From Sipunculus nudus (taxonomy: Eukaryota > Annelida > Sipuncula > Golfingiida > Sipunculidae): 64,000 nucleotides of DNA. Shown here in pieces: positions 21,760-32,080 of the stretch. The notes under the pieces are model-generated. The model made no database searches. It had not been told where the DNA came from and saw nothing but the letters and a program-made list of their open reading frames with translations. The stretch lies in contig CM049314.1 of NCBI GenBank assembly GCA_026874595.1, positions 56,217,812-56,281,811 on the forward strand, in the 5' to 3' direction. Position 1 is the stretch's first letter, and each line of letters starts with the position of its first letter. A program made the translations under genes and the position numbers.

Positions 21760-24063
21760 ATGAACATGGAGGGGAGCACCCCAGTGACTGCAAATATGAG
21801 CGGTGGCAAAACTTCACTACACTCTCTGATTGAAGTTCAGATGACATATTTATGCAAATTATGTGGCCAAGGTTTCAATTCTGAGGCCAGCATCATGGAA
21901 CATATCCAGACAAACTGTCACCTCAATGCTGTGTCAGAAAAAGGTGATGCTACAAACGATGGGGAGAAGAACAACAGGCCAGTGGTGCCCTCATCAGTAA
22001 AGGATCAACAACCAGCGGATACACAATCAAATATGGCTGATACCAAAGCTGACAATGATCAGGCCCTTACACCTACAGATATTGACCTTTCAGTCACTGA
22101 AAGCATCAACCTTGACATTCAGAAACCTCAGATTGTTGAGGTGTCAGTCCCAGTTGTGGCTGGAAACGCAGGAGCAGTGGAGCTACCGATTGTCATCAAA
22201 CCTGATGATAGTGGTGAATCACAGGCTAAACGTGTACGACGGCAAAACGATATCATGCAGGGGAGCAGGAGAAGCACTCGTGTTAGAAAAGTTAAAAGAT
22301 TCTACGATGACGATGAAGATCATGACTCCCAGAACAAGGACAAGAAACCACTGGTTTCAGAACTGAATCAAGATGTAGAAAATGTAAGTGATAGTAACTC
22401 ATCACCCATCAGGAATAACGTCACCAAAGTGATGAAATCAGAGCACCGTGATCGGAATCCTGTCGGGCGACCTGGACGGGGTCGTAAACGTAAGCTGGAT
22501 ATCCTGGAGTGTTTATACTGTATGGTTTATTTTCCAACCCCACTGGAAACATTGCTGCACATGGAAAAAGTGCACAACAGCTTTGTGCTCCCAGAACGTA
22601 AATCGGTAGAAACTTTGATGACAGAAAATTCTGCTGAGGTGGGGAGTAGTTCAAAGAAACTGGGTGGCAAAGATGACAAGACTTTGTTACCCAGTGAACC
22701 TGCTGAGAATGAAGTAGCATGTGCCACTGTAAGCGTGGAAGAAATTATTGCTTCTGAGGTAGATGTGACAATTCCTCAAGAAAGTGATCCGAGTCAAATA
22801 AACAAAGATGTATCTGAAACTACTTCAGCTGATTCTGGTGTAACGGACTCCAGTGGACAGGTAACACAAACGGTGCCGACAGATGAGGCAGCTGAGGAAG
22901 TCACTGAAAATAATGAAAATGACGCTGATGTTGAGGAGGGGGTTGATGCCGGCATTCCCGAGGTCAGATGCGTGATGTGTCCATGCTGCAAAAGGCCATT
23001 ACAAGAAAGAAATATATTTCGACATTTGTTAAGTTATCATGCCTGGAAACCATTCAAGGGCAAGAAACCCAAGAGGAAACTTGAGCCCTCCACTTGTTTG
23101 TGTGACCTGTGTGGTAAATCATATTCTTATCCACAAAACTTAAAAGTTCACATACTGCGTGACCATGAAGGTGTGAAAAATCCATATCGTAAGAAAAAGT
23201 TCAGTGAGATTCCTAGGCCTACATTTACTTGTGAGGTGTGTGGGTACATCACTTCGGAAAGACGGCGTCTCAGGTGTCACATCATGGCGTTCCATGAGAA
23301 CAACATTCCATATCACTGTGAATATTGTGACTTTAAAACATGGGAGAGGACAGCTATACGAGATCATCGTTACCGCCACATGAAAGAGAAACCATACAAA
23401 TGTGAACACTGCCAATACCAGTGTATCCAAAAACCAATGCTACGTGCACATTTACTTCGTCACCATGGCATTGTTTTACCAAAGTCAAACAAGAGCAGCA
23501 AACCAAGATGGAAGCTACTAGATGAACAACGACAGGAAATGAGTGCAAAGAAAGACAATGGGATACTGGAAGAAATTAGTGACGGTGGTTTTACAATTAA
23601 ACGAGAGGTAAATGATGTGGAAGTTATAAATGACGTGCAAGCTTCCACAGTTGTAGCAGCCGACTCCCTCCTGCAGATGCACGGAGACTTGTCCATGCAC
23701 ACATATTCCCAAGTCCTGCCAGAGGGACAAGGGATCCAGACAATTTCCATATCAACTGATGACCAGGACCCGGCATCTTCTATTATCATCGATGGTGGCA
23801 CTGCAGAGACTGAAGAGCTGGCAGTGGAGTTTGCAGAACAAACAACAGCGGTAGAAAGCTTAGTAGCCGAAGGTCCAGAGGCTGCAGACAACCAGCAGGG
23901 AAAGAAGAGTCCAACCAAAGTGATCCTGACCACACCTCCTGGTCAGCAGATGACAACTGAGGATCTTCAGCAAGTATGGATGCAGTTGAGCCAATCACTT
24001 GGATCTCTTGATGGAAAAGAAATAGTCTTCATAATGTCACAGCAGGGTGCAACAGATACCTGA
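21760..24063 (+). CDS. C2H2 zinc-finger protein, 767 residues
   Basis: One exon, preceded by acceptor TGATTTTACAG at 21751, holds the entire coding sequence from ATG 21760 to TGA. A second in-frame ATG follows at codon 3. Seven C2H2-type fingers are visible: one at about residues 32-54 (LCKLCGQGF), one at 250-271 (ECLYCMVYF), a cysteine-rich one at 403-426 (CVMCPCCKR), and a C-terminal set of four at about 447-468, 490-511, 519-539 and 547-568. Between the first two is a basic stretch with an AT-hook-like GRPGRGRKRK (235-244). The linkers are acidic and Ser/Thr-rich. The C-terminus ends in a short non-finger segment around LQQVWMQLSQSLGSLDGK. It is presumably a nuclear DNA-binding regulator. 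I could not assign an orthologue. The 5' UTR must be spliced from upstream. Confidence 0.93.
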   Translation: MNMEGSTPVTANMSGGKTSLHSLIEVQMTYLCKLCGQGFNSEASIMEHIQTNCHLNAVSEKGDATNDGEKNNRPVVPSSVKDQQPADTQSNMADTKADNDQALTPTDIDLSVTESINLDIQKPQIVEVSVPVVAGNAGAVELPIVIKPDDSGESQAKRVRRQNDIMQGSRRSTRVRKVKRFYDDDEDHDSQNKDKKPLVSELNQDVENVSDSNSSPIRNNVTKVMKSEHRDRNPVGRPGRGRKRKLDILECLYCMVYFPTPLETLLHMEKVHNSFVLPERKSVETLMTENSAEVGSSSKKLGGKDDKTLLPSEPAENEVACATVSVEEIIASEVDVTIPQESDPSQINKDVSETTSADSGVTDSSGQVTQTVPTDEAAEEVTENNENDADVEEGVDAGIPEVRCVMCPCCKRPLQERNIFRHLLSYHAWKPFKGKKPKRKLEPSTCLCDLCGKSYSYPQNLKVHILRDHEGVKNPYRKKKFSEIPRPTFTCEVCGYITSERRRLRCHIMAFHENNIPYHCEYCDFKTWERTAIRDHRYRHMKEKPYKCEHCQYQCIQKPMLRAHLLRHHGIVLPKSNKSSKPRWKLLDEQRQEMSAKKDNGILEEISDGGFTIKREVNDVEVINDVQASTVVAADSLLQMHGDLSMHTYSQVLPEGQGIQTISISTDDQDPASSIIIDGGTAETEELAVEFAEQTTAVESLVAEGPEAADNQQGKKSPTKVILTTPPGQQMTTEDLQQVWMQLSQSLGSLDGKEIVFIMSQQGATDT

Positions 24064-24330
24064 AACCATTGTGGACCATATTGGTTCGTTAGGATATTTG
24101 GATAAGTTTAGCTTTACATTCAAAAGCTTCAACAAAGCATGCACTTTGCATGATAAGTTCTGAACTTCTGATATTTCAGCATGTTCACTGTTGGTTTGTA
24201 TTCTGGTTGGATATTGTGCAGTTTAATGGGTGGGTTGATGGGGTCTACCAGACTAAGATATTGTGGTAAAGGAATTTTCTCTACAAGTTACTAGCAGTTA
24301 ATTGCATTTACACAGGAAAGGGATCTAAAT

Positions 24331-24336
24331 AATAAA
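24331..24336 (+). promoter_or_regulatory. polyadenylation signal candidate, zinc-finger gene
   Basis: AATAAA 270 bases after the zinc-finger stop codon. A second AATAAA is at 24558-24563; either or both may be used. Confidence 0.5.
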
Positions 24337-24763
24337 ACTCTAATATTAATCATTGTACTGACATATTCATGTGTTACATTTCATGTTCATGATGATGATT
24401 CAGTGAAGGCCTACAAATTGTGGACAGGTGATAGTTTCCTTATTTGTTAAGACCTTTTTTCACGATAAGCAAAATTAATCTTTAACCATCAGTTACTCTG
24501 AGGTTTATACACATGAAATGAAAATGAAGTCTAATAGGTTTCAAATAATTTCACAAAAATAAAGAATATAAATTGGGAATCGAGTTCAAATATAATTTGT
24601 CAATGATGAAAGATGAGCAGTTTCCATTGTGAATGATCTGATATGTATTTCTGTATGGATACATGGTCTCTGGGTATAATCCCAGATCTCTTTATTGAAT
24701 TTTCCGGGTCACAAATTGTTTATACATTACTTCAGATCTGGTCACCAGGTATTGAGGTCACAA

Positions 24764-24850
24764 TAATAATAATGATAATAACATTAAAGTTTGTAATAAT
24801 ATATATATAATAATAATAAAAGTATTAATAATAATATCAATAATAGTTAT
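24764..24850. repeat. (AAT)n-like simple sequence
   Basis: Interrupted AATAATAAT and ATA runs. Confidence 0.75.
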
Positions 24851-25036
24851 AAACAGTATTTATATTGCACTAAATCTATCATAGCACTTACACTTCCACG
24901 CACACAGACAGCATGCATCGACCAATCTCCTTTTCTGCTGAGCAAAATCTTGCTGAAACATTTCTTTAAATTGTATTAAATAAGAAAGGGAAAATGTTCT
25001 GATTTAAATAGGGAATGGATTCTGACCGAGGGTTGG

Positions 25037-25062
25037 GGGTGGGGGGGGGGGGGGGGGGGGAG
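25037..25062. repeat. poly-G tract
   Basis: More than 20 G with one or two interruptions. Confidence 0.85.
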
Positions 25063-25740
25063 GCATGAACCTGAAAAAAAATTCACAAGGTTTTCACACC
25101 TTGGCCATTAATATTTTAACAACTGACTGTAGGACTACCTTTTCTTATTTTGCTGACAATTATGGGTGAATATAATATATATACTGTATTCCTCCATCTA
25201 ACTAGGAATTCTTTCTGTTCATTTCAATCCCTCAAAACACCAGAGGCTGTTCATTGTTGATTTGTTAATGTTTTTGGTGACTTCATGATTGTAATTTGAT
25301 AGAAAAAATTATGACATACAGAACATACAGAAGAAATGAGTGTACATGCATGTACATGAGGAACTTCGATTTTAGCCAATCAAGAACAATGAATTTCATT
25401 GGCAAAGATTGAAAAATAAAAGTACACTCCACACTTTGCAACCACCTCACAGATATGAAAACTCCTAAATTAAGACTCAAAGATGGTCACATTTGTGGGG
25501 TTCTACTGTCACCTTATAATGTATATTAAAATAAGGCACTTCTGTTTATTATGAATATATGTATTCTTGGTCATATATTTTATAAAAGATATAATACTGA
25601 CAAAGACAAAATGTCAATCCTTTGTTCAAATATCTGAAGCTTTTAACAGTGATCCACAAGCAATATTTATATAAACCTTCAGTTCTTGACTAAAACTGTG
25701 GCATGCTGTGACTCTATCAAGCCTTTAGATCCATGTTCAA

Positions 25741-27323
25741 CTAGAATACGGGTAGTCGACAAGCGACTACTTGTATCCGCCTAAATCAGAGTGGAACGGG
25801 TGAAGTGTTGCATATTAGCATGGATATTTTATCCCATGGCAGACAAACAGATGGGAGCTGTGCAAACATGGCTGCAGGTGGCGCCACCAGTTTTGCGTAT
25901 GATAAAGAGCTATGTGAGATTTATACACATGCAAAATTTTGGCCCAATCGGTCAAACGGTTCCCTAGATATGAGCTTGGATGTCGCAGCGTAAACTTGAT
26001 TGTAGGTGGCGCCACCTGTCATAAAATCAGAAAAGCTATCCAGGATGTATAAGCATGCCAAATTTCAGGTGAATTAGTCAAACCACTGCAGAAATATGAG
26101 TGATTTTAACCCAAGGCAGACGAACAGATGGACACTGTGCAAACATGGTTGCAGGTGGTGCCACCATTTTCGGTGTATGTTATAAAGCTCTCCAAGGGCT
26201 ACATTTGTGCAAAAAAATTTTCCTGATCGGTCAAACGGTTCCTGAGATATGAGCTTGGATGTCTGCAGCGTAAACGTGAATGTAGGTGGCGCCACCTGTC
26301 ATAAAATCAGAAAAGCTATCCAGGATGTATACGCATGCTAAATTTCAGGTGAATTAGTCAAGTCACTGCAGAGATATGAGTGATTTTAACCCAAGGCAGA
26401 CAAACAGATGGACACTGTGCAAACATGGTTGCAGGTAGCGCCACCATTTTTGGTGTATGTTATAAAGCTCTCCAAGGGCTACATTTGTGCAAAAGAATTT
26501 TCCTGATCGGTCAAACGGTTCCTGAGATATGACTTTTGATGTCTGCAGCGTAAACGTGAATGTAGGTGGCGCCACCTGTCATAAAATCAGAAAAGCTATC
26601 CAGGATGTATACGCATGCCCAATTTCAGGTGAATTAGTCAAGTCACTGCAGAGATATGAGTGATTTTAACCCAAGGCAGACGAACAGATGGACACTGTGC
26701 AAACATGGTTGCAGGTGGCGCCACCATTTTTGGTGTATGTTATAAAGCTGTCCAAGGGCTACATTTGTGCAAAAGAATTTTCCTGATCGGTCAAACGGTT
26801 CCCGAGATATGAGCTTGGATGTCTGCAGCGTAAACGTGAATGTAGGTGGCGCCACCTGTCATAAAATCAGAAAAGCTATCCAGGATGTTTACGCATGCCC
26901 AATTTCAGGTGAATTAGTCAAGTCACTGCAGAGATATGAGTGATTTTAACCCAAGGCAGACGAACAGATGGACACTGTGCAAACATGGTTGCAGGTGGCG
27001 CCACCATTTTTGGTGTATGTAATAAAGCTCTCCGAGGGCTACATTTGTGCAAAAAAATTTTCCTGATCGGTCAAACGGTTCCCGAGATATGTGGGTTTAT
27101 GTGTGGAAACAGACGCACAAACGGACGCAGAGCGCAAAGGAAAGGTCAGAGGTCAAAACAAAATCGGGGCGCAGCAGTTCACATGTGACCCGAACATAAT
27201 CCCGGGTTTCGGAAAATTCCGCCCAGCGGTTACGGAGGAGTTCTCCGGACACCTACGCGGCGGCGGCGGCGGCGGCGACCAGCTGAAAACATAGTATCCG
27301 CAAAACTCTGTTTTGGCGGATAC
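25741..27323 (-). mobile_element. Helitron-like non-autonomous element, complete copy
   Basis: Read on the minus strand, the element starts with a hairpin, GTATCCGCCAAAACAGAGTT pairing with the following GTTTTGCGGATAC, at 27323. A (CCG)n run and the internal tandem array follow. It ends in a hairpin GTAGTCG-CTTGT-CGACTAC, then CCGTATTCTAG, with T as the next base outside. A subterminal hairpin followed by CTAG and T is the classical Helitron 3' end. There is no Rep/helicase coding sequence. The same ends occur at 51636-52801, and the 5' end at 63199. Confidence 0.75.
26001..27090. repeat. 280-bp tandem array with GGTGGCGCCACC palindromes
   Basis: The word TGTAGGTGGCGCCACCTGTC starts at 26001, 26281, 26561 and 26841, exactly 280 apart. 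Half a unit away is a related GGTTGCAGGTGGCGCCACCA, so each 280-base unit is probably an ancient dimer of about 140. Minus-strand frames that begin MAPPTFTFTL in each unit come from the repetition and are not genes. Confidence 0.95.
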
Positions 27324-27839
27324 AATAAATTAACTGTTGCTCAAAGTTTTTGTCCAGTGTGTTATGTCCAAAAACCCCCTGTACATTAGAGTGTGCAAAT
27401 GTGTGTGCTCCTGTCTGTGCGTGTTTGGGTTGGGGGGGGGGGGGTCTGTTTCAAATATTCATCATTCTAGAATGATGAATGAATTAATTTTCCAATAAAT
27501 GCTGCTAAATTTATACAAATGCATTAAGTTAGATTTCTTTAATATCATTCCATGAACAGAGCAGTTGGCCAATATATATTTCTGGGCATTTAGGGATAAA
27601 AAGAATAGACAAAAGAATATATTGTGATGACCATACTTGGATTAGTATAAAAAGGGTCTTTTATATATATATATATATATAGTTATAACTGATTTTCACA
27701 ATGATGTTTCATATTCTCTGTATGCTTACCTGATCACAGAAAGTCACTTCTTAATTTGTTGACCTAATGTAAATATAATACATACTTTGTGTGAGGAATA
27801 CTACCACCTTCAATTAAACGTAAAGAAGACTAAAGAATT
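27324..27839. other. spacer
   Basis: Contains a G run near 27432-27444 and a short TA run near 27661-27680. Nothing coding was seen. Confidence 0.5.
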
Positions 27840-28400
27840 AAGTAGTCTTTGATTTCAGGGGATTAAATTCTGTAACTTACCCAGTTGCTACAAAATGATG
27901 TAGATATTGTAGAAAATTATAAATAATAAGGATGTATTATTGACAGAATTATGAATTGGAAAGAACATGTGTTGAATCAATCCAAGAAAGCAAACAAGAC
28001 TGTACTACCTATATTATCTAAGAAAGCTAAATATTGACAAAACCATTATTACCAAGTTTTATAATTCATTTATTTCCAGGGTCCTAACTTGTGCACTGGA
28101 GGGCTGGTTTACAAATATATCTGATAAACTAAAGAAACAGCTAAATAAAACCAGGAAGAGAAGTTGTATAATAACTAGTACTTCTCTTGCCACACACCAG
28201 GAAATCTGTGAAACCAAATCAATGGCCTTCATATCAAAGGTTATGAATGACACCATACATTCCCTAAATTAGAGTCCAGTTTTTCACCTTCAGGTAAATG
28301 CTTAGATCTAACATTTTTCAGACCTACTCGCCTTAAACATCTCTTGTGTCATACAATATTGAACTTTTTAATTTGCAACCCTCTAGATCTGTATAATGTT
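27840..28400 (+). mobile_element. LINE-type reverse transcriptase relic (C-terminal part)
   Basis: Plus-strand conceptual translation shows a stop-interrupted protein resembling the thumb end of non-LTR retrotransposon polymerases. The order is: a short WKEHV-like segment, KKANKT-like, KFYNSFISRVLTCALEGW, then SDKLKKQLNKTRKR and TSLATHQEICETKSMAFISK. The layout (KxYxSFI...GW...L...R...S) is typical of that region. Several stops and frameshifts make it a dead fragment. Confidence 0.55.
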
Positions 28401-28945
28401 TTGAATTATGTACATGTTTACCTGCAGAATTATCTGTTTTATCATATTTAAATGCTTATTTTTACATGCATAGTCAAATACGTTTGTTTTTTATATATTA
28501 TTTCTATGTATTTATTCATTCTTATGTGATGAATTGCAAGTTGTCAAATTCCTGGAACTGAAGGCTAATAAATGTTATCTTACCTCATGAAAACAGATGA
28601 TTTAGCCTCACAATTCTGGAGACTTAAATAATTATGTTTTAATGGAAAAAGTCATAAATTATCTGCAATAAGTTGAGGTTATATTAAAAAATGTACTCTG
28701 CAAGTACTAATTTATAATATTATATATTTATATAATTATATTTTAAAATAAAAGCTATTTTAAAATATATTTTAAACTAAAATAAGATCTTTTAAATGTT
28801 TTAGAATAAGTAAACTGACACTTAAACTTACAATAAGCTCTGTTAAACCAGAAAAGGCAAGGTGAAATTCAAGAAACATTTTTTATTCGAGCATATACCA
28901 GCTCTGATACTCAAAAGTCTTCATTGGAACTTGACACGGAACTCA
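28401..28945. other. AT-rich spacer before the kinase promoter
   Basis: A tract of very AT-rich DNA (28690-28800) precedes the promoter. No features. Confidence 0.5.
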
Positions 28946-29154
28946 CAAAAGCCCCGCCCCCTTTGGTAAAGAATACACTGATCTGTCCCTGGTTTACTTG
29001 GCACGCGCAGTGGCCACTTCCTGTTGTAACGCCGATTTGGCGGGTGGTACGAACGTTTTAAATGCCAGTGACGTAGAAAACGAATTTACCAACGGAAGAG
29101 CCATTAGTGGATATACACACTGTCAAACCGTGGAATGGATTCTCAACCACACAG
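28946..29154 (+). promoter_or_regulatory. probable promoter and non-coding first exon of the kinase gene
   Basis: CpG-bearing DNA in an AT-rich setting contains a GC box (GCCCCGCCCCC at 28951-28961). It is followed by a likely untranslated exon ending at 29154 with donor ACAG/GTAAGT. The first coding exon begins at an acceptor (TGTTTCAG) at 36839, so an upstream exon is required, and this is the best candidate within reach. Joining the two leaves a short upstream frame starting at ATG 29135 that overlaps the kinase start codon, and another, ATG 29062 to TAG 29076. Confidence 0.55.
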
Positions 29155-29913
29155 GTAAGTGTTGTCAGACAAAAAGTAAGCGTTGGCGATGATTTCCTAG
29201 TTTTTGGGCGTGTGTACGTGTTTGTGAACAGCCGACAATGATCAACATGCTGGACACGCTTGTCAGCCAGTGACCCGATTTGTTGCGCAACTTGGCCGAC
29301 AGAGTGCTTGTAATAATAACAAGTTCACCGTATTTTTTGCCTATATTTCCCTCATAGGTTTGAAAAACAGATTATAAAATGTTTGTTAAGGGCTAAAGGA
29401 GCACTTTTTAGATAAAATGAGCTGTTTTTTTCAGCCGAGTTGTTTGTTTACATTTGGGTTTAATTTCGCTCGGCTTTCGCCGGTCGGGTCATTGTGAGTT
29501 CACGAGAGTATCCGTATATATCCGAGTGTCTGGGTTGTTGGACCATGACCTTGTTAGGCTCATGTGAAGTCAACACATAATGTAGACCAGCCATGGCCAG
29601 CAGAGGCTGGCTTTAGATTAAAAATTCCTATCTAGTTGCTGATGCGAGCTGTTAGAAGTAAAATCCATCCCAGACAACACCTAGACTGAATGTTATGTTG
29701 TCAAAACGCCATCGTTTTTACATAGGTAAGCGCTTTTGAATTATGGATTTTCTATGAAAACACGAATTCTACCTGTCAAATTGGCTTGGCCAACGCAATA
29801 CAGATTATGCAATTTTCAGGGGAGGTTGGCACGGGTCATGGTCATGCAAGTCGGTGAACAAAGGAAACAGATAATGAGATATCCTATCATAGTTTTAGTA
29901 AATCATGGTTAGT

Positions 29914-30858
29914 CAGGGTTGGGTTTTAGCCGGCTTAAACCTGTTTCAGCCATGGCTAAAACCGGCTGAAACTAGGTTTTCACCACATTTTGCTGGTTTT
30001 TTGTAGGCTCAAAGTTAGCTAAAACAAAAAAAAATTTTAATAACAGCTAGTGTAGGGCATTTTAAAATGCAATAATTCATTAATTGCAAGAATACACAAG
30101 AACGGAGTATAATGTTTTTCTTATTGCAAAAATTAAAGGTATTCCAAAATTAAAATTAACATGATGCAGAAATTAAGGAAATATATAAAGATAATAACAG
30201 TGGTACATCACTATGAGAACCTGAGTCCAAATAATTATATACAATATTTGGGATTGTCACTTGTCAGTATGTCACTGTTCACAATAGAAATGTTGTATGG
30301 ATTATGAGGATACCACTAGAACAGCACCTGTACTTATACCCAAAGATAAATGAAACATCAAAGAATTTCAGACTGTCTGTGAAGTCTCAAATCATAATTT
30401 AGACCCTCATGATTGATCATACCCATGTTAAAGACCTATATGGTTTGCAAACTCATCTCATTTGACACTCTCTTTCAAGTTTGATTTGTCATAACTACTT
30501 CAGAGCCCTTTAATTTACCTTATTTTTATCTCAGACTGATAACAAAATATTCTTATACCCAAAAATAACAGAAACAAATCATCTGTACCCCAGGGTTGAT
30601 AACACCAACATTAAACTTTAAAGATATGGTTTTCAGACTATGGAGTCTCAAATCATATGTCACCCTGTACTAAGTATGAGTTGTCCATATATATTAAGAC
30701 AAGTTTTTATTCCAATAATTCACCTTGACTCTTAGATGGATTATAGGGTTTCAGACTGTTTAGGCCACTTGTGGTGGCTAAAACTGGCTAAAACCTGTTT
30801 TAGCCGGGGTGGTTTTAACCAGTTTTAACTGCATGGTGGCTAAAACCATGCAACCCTA
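29914..30858. mobile_element. hAT-like non-autonomous element, 945 bp
   Basis: The ends read CAGGGTTGGGTTTTAGCC at left and, reverse-complemented, TAGGGTTGCATGGTTTTAGC at right. The flanking eight bases TGGTTAGT and TGGTCATT agree at six of eight positions. Subterminal regions are packed with GGCTAAAAC/GTTTTAGCC words in both orientations. There is no transposase. It lies in the first kinase intron. Confidence 0.65.
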
Positions 30859-31011
30859 TGGTCATTTAATATTAATGCTTGTCACAAATTGTTTTGATTT
30901 CTGACAGCCTGGTTCAATACACAAAAAATGAATGCTGAACTGTTTGAAGTAATACAAATTTTAAAAACTGATTAATAGCAAAGGGAACATGTTAGGCCAA
31001 AAAAAATTAAA

Positions 31012-31309
31012 GGTATGGTTCTCAGGCACCGCCCGCATCAATTTTAAACCCCCGCATCAAAAATTTTTATTTTGATTTTCAATAAAAAAAAATCCAATTT
31101 TGAGCTGCTGCCGCTCCGACATTTCTTTCAAGAAACCATACAATTTCTTTTGTTTTGTAGTGCTTTTACTTATTTAGCAAAATAAAACTGTTATTTTCAT
31201 GCTTTTCCCTTATCATTTGACATTTTTATCGAAACATACCAAACAAATTAAAATAAAAAAAGCGACCGCCCGCATTGATTTCTGAAAAAAAGTGCCTGAG
31301 AACCATACC
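31012..31309. mobile_element. MITE with perfect 18-bp terminal inverted repeats, copy 1
   Basis: GGTATGGTTCTCAGGCAC at 31012 is exactly inverted at 31292-31309, and the similarity extends outward (GGCCAAAA / TTTTGGCC) and inward (GCCCGCATCAA). A second, more decayed copy is at about 59511-59764 in a GK5 intron. Confidence 0.8.
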
Positions 31310-32080
31310 TTTTTTTATTTTGGCCTTAGTCAATGTTTTTACATGAATGTTATATGATTTAATCCCTTAGTCAAAATTAAGCTTTGGCACACTTTTCCAG
31401 TCGATATTGTTAATATGGAGGTTTTGTTAAATTTGGTTTGCAGAATTTAAAACAATTTTTAAAATGAATGCTTATTCTACTGGGGAGGGGGGGCGGTGGT
31501 AGGCATATTTTCTGCTGCCTGTTCCCATTGTCCTGGACCATTTGTCCATAAAAAAATGCAAATATATCAGACTATTCTCATGAAGTTTATAAATATTGAG
31601 AAATGAACATGTTGCAGCATTGCATCAGCTTGCTTGTTTGCAAGAAGTTCAGGAAATTTTTTGTCACGTTTCACAAGGTAGTCCATTTTCACAAAAAGTT
31701 TTCTGACGAAAAAAGGTAATGCTGTTTGTCTCTTTTGAATGACAAAGTGCATGTTCTATACATCAGCGGAAAGGTCAGAACATGACCCTTTCTAGTGCAA
31801 TTATTTACAGGTAGTTGTGGAAAAATCCAGAGCCAGCAGCAGACCCCAAATTAACATGTTGATGTTCTTCCTGAATGTCCCCTCTGACATACTGATCAGG
31901 TAAAAACCTACATAAAGCTAAATCAGCACAAGGTTTCTGGAGTAACTACATAATACCATGTTATTTGTTGAACCCTACAGGTATTGACAATGTTTTAAAG
32001 CCACTTGCTGAACTCAAGTGATCAAAAGAATAAGCTTTATCGAGAAGGCCTTAGAAAACAATGCTGTCCCCTCGAGATCA

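Noticed and set aside
22421-23998. Several minus-strand frames up to 157 codons within the zinc-finger exon
   Set aside because: Antisense shadows of a well-supported plus-strand coding sequence.
26074-26855. Three similar minus-strand frames beginning MAPPTFTFTL, looking like a repeated gene
   Set aside because: They repeat because the DNA is a 280-bp array inside a Helitron-like element. The palindrome GGTGGCGCCACC supplies the shared start region, and no frame continues between units.
26001-27090. CRISPR-like regular repetition
   Set aside because: Unit length of 280 with no unique spacers, in a eukaryotic context.
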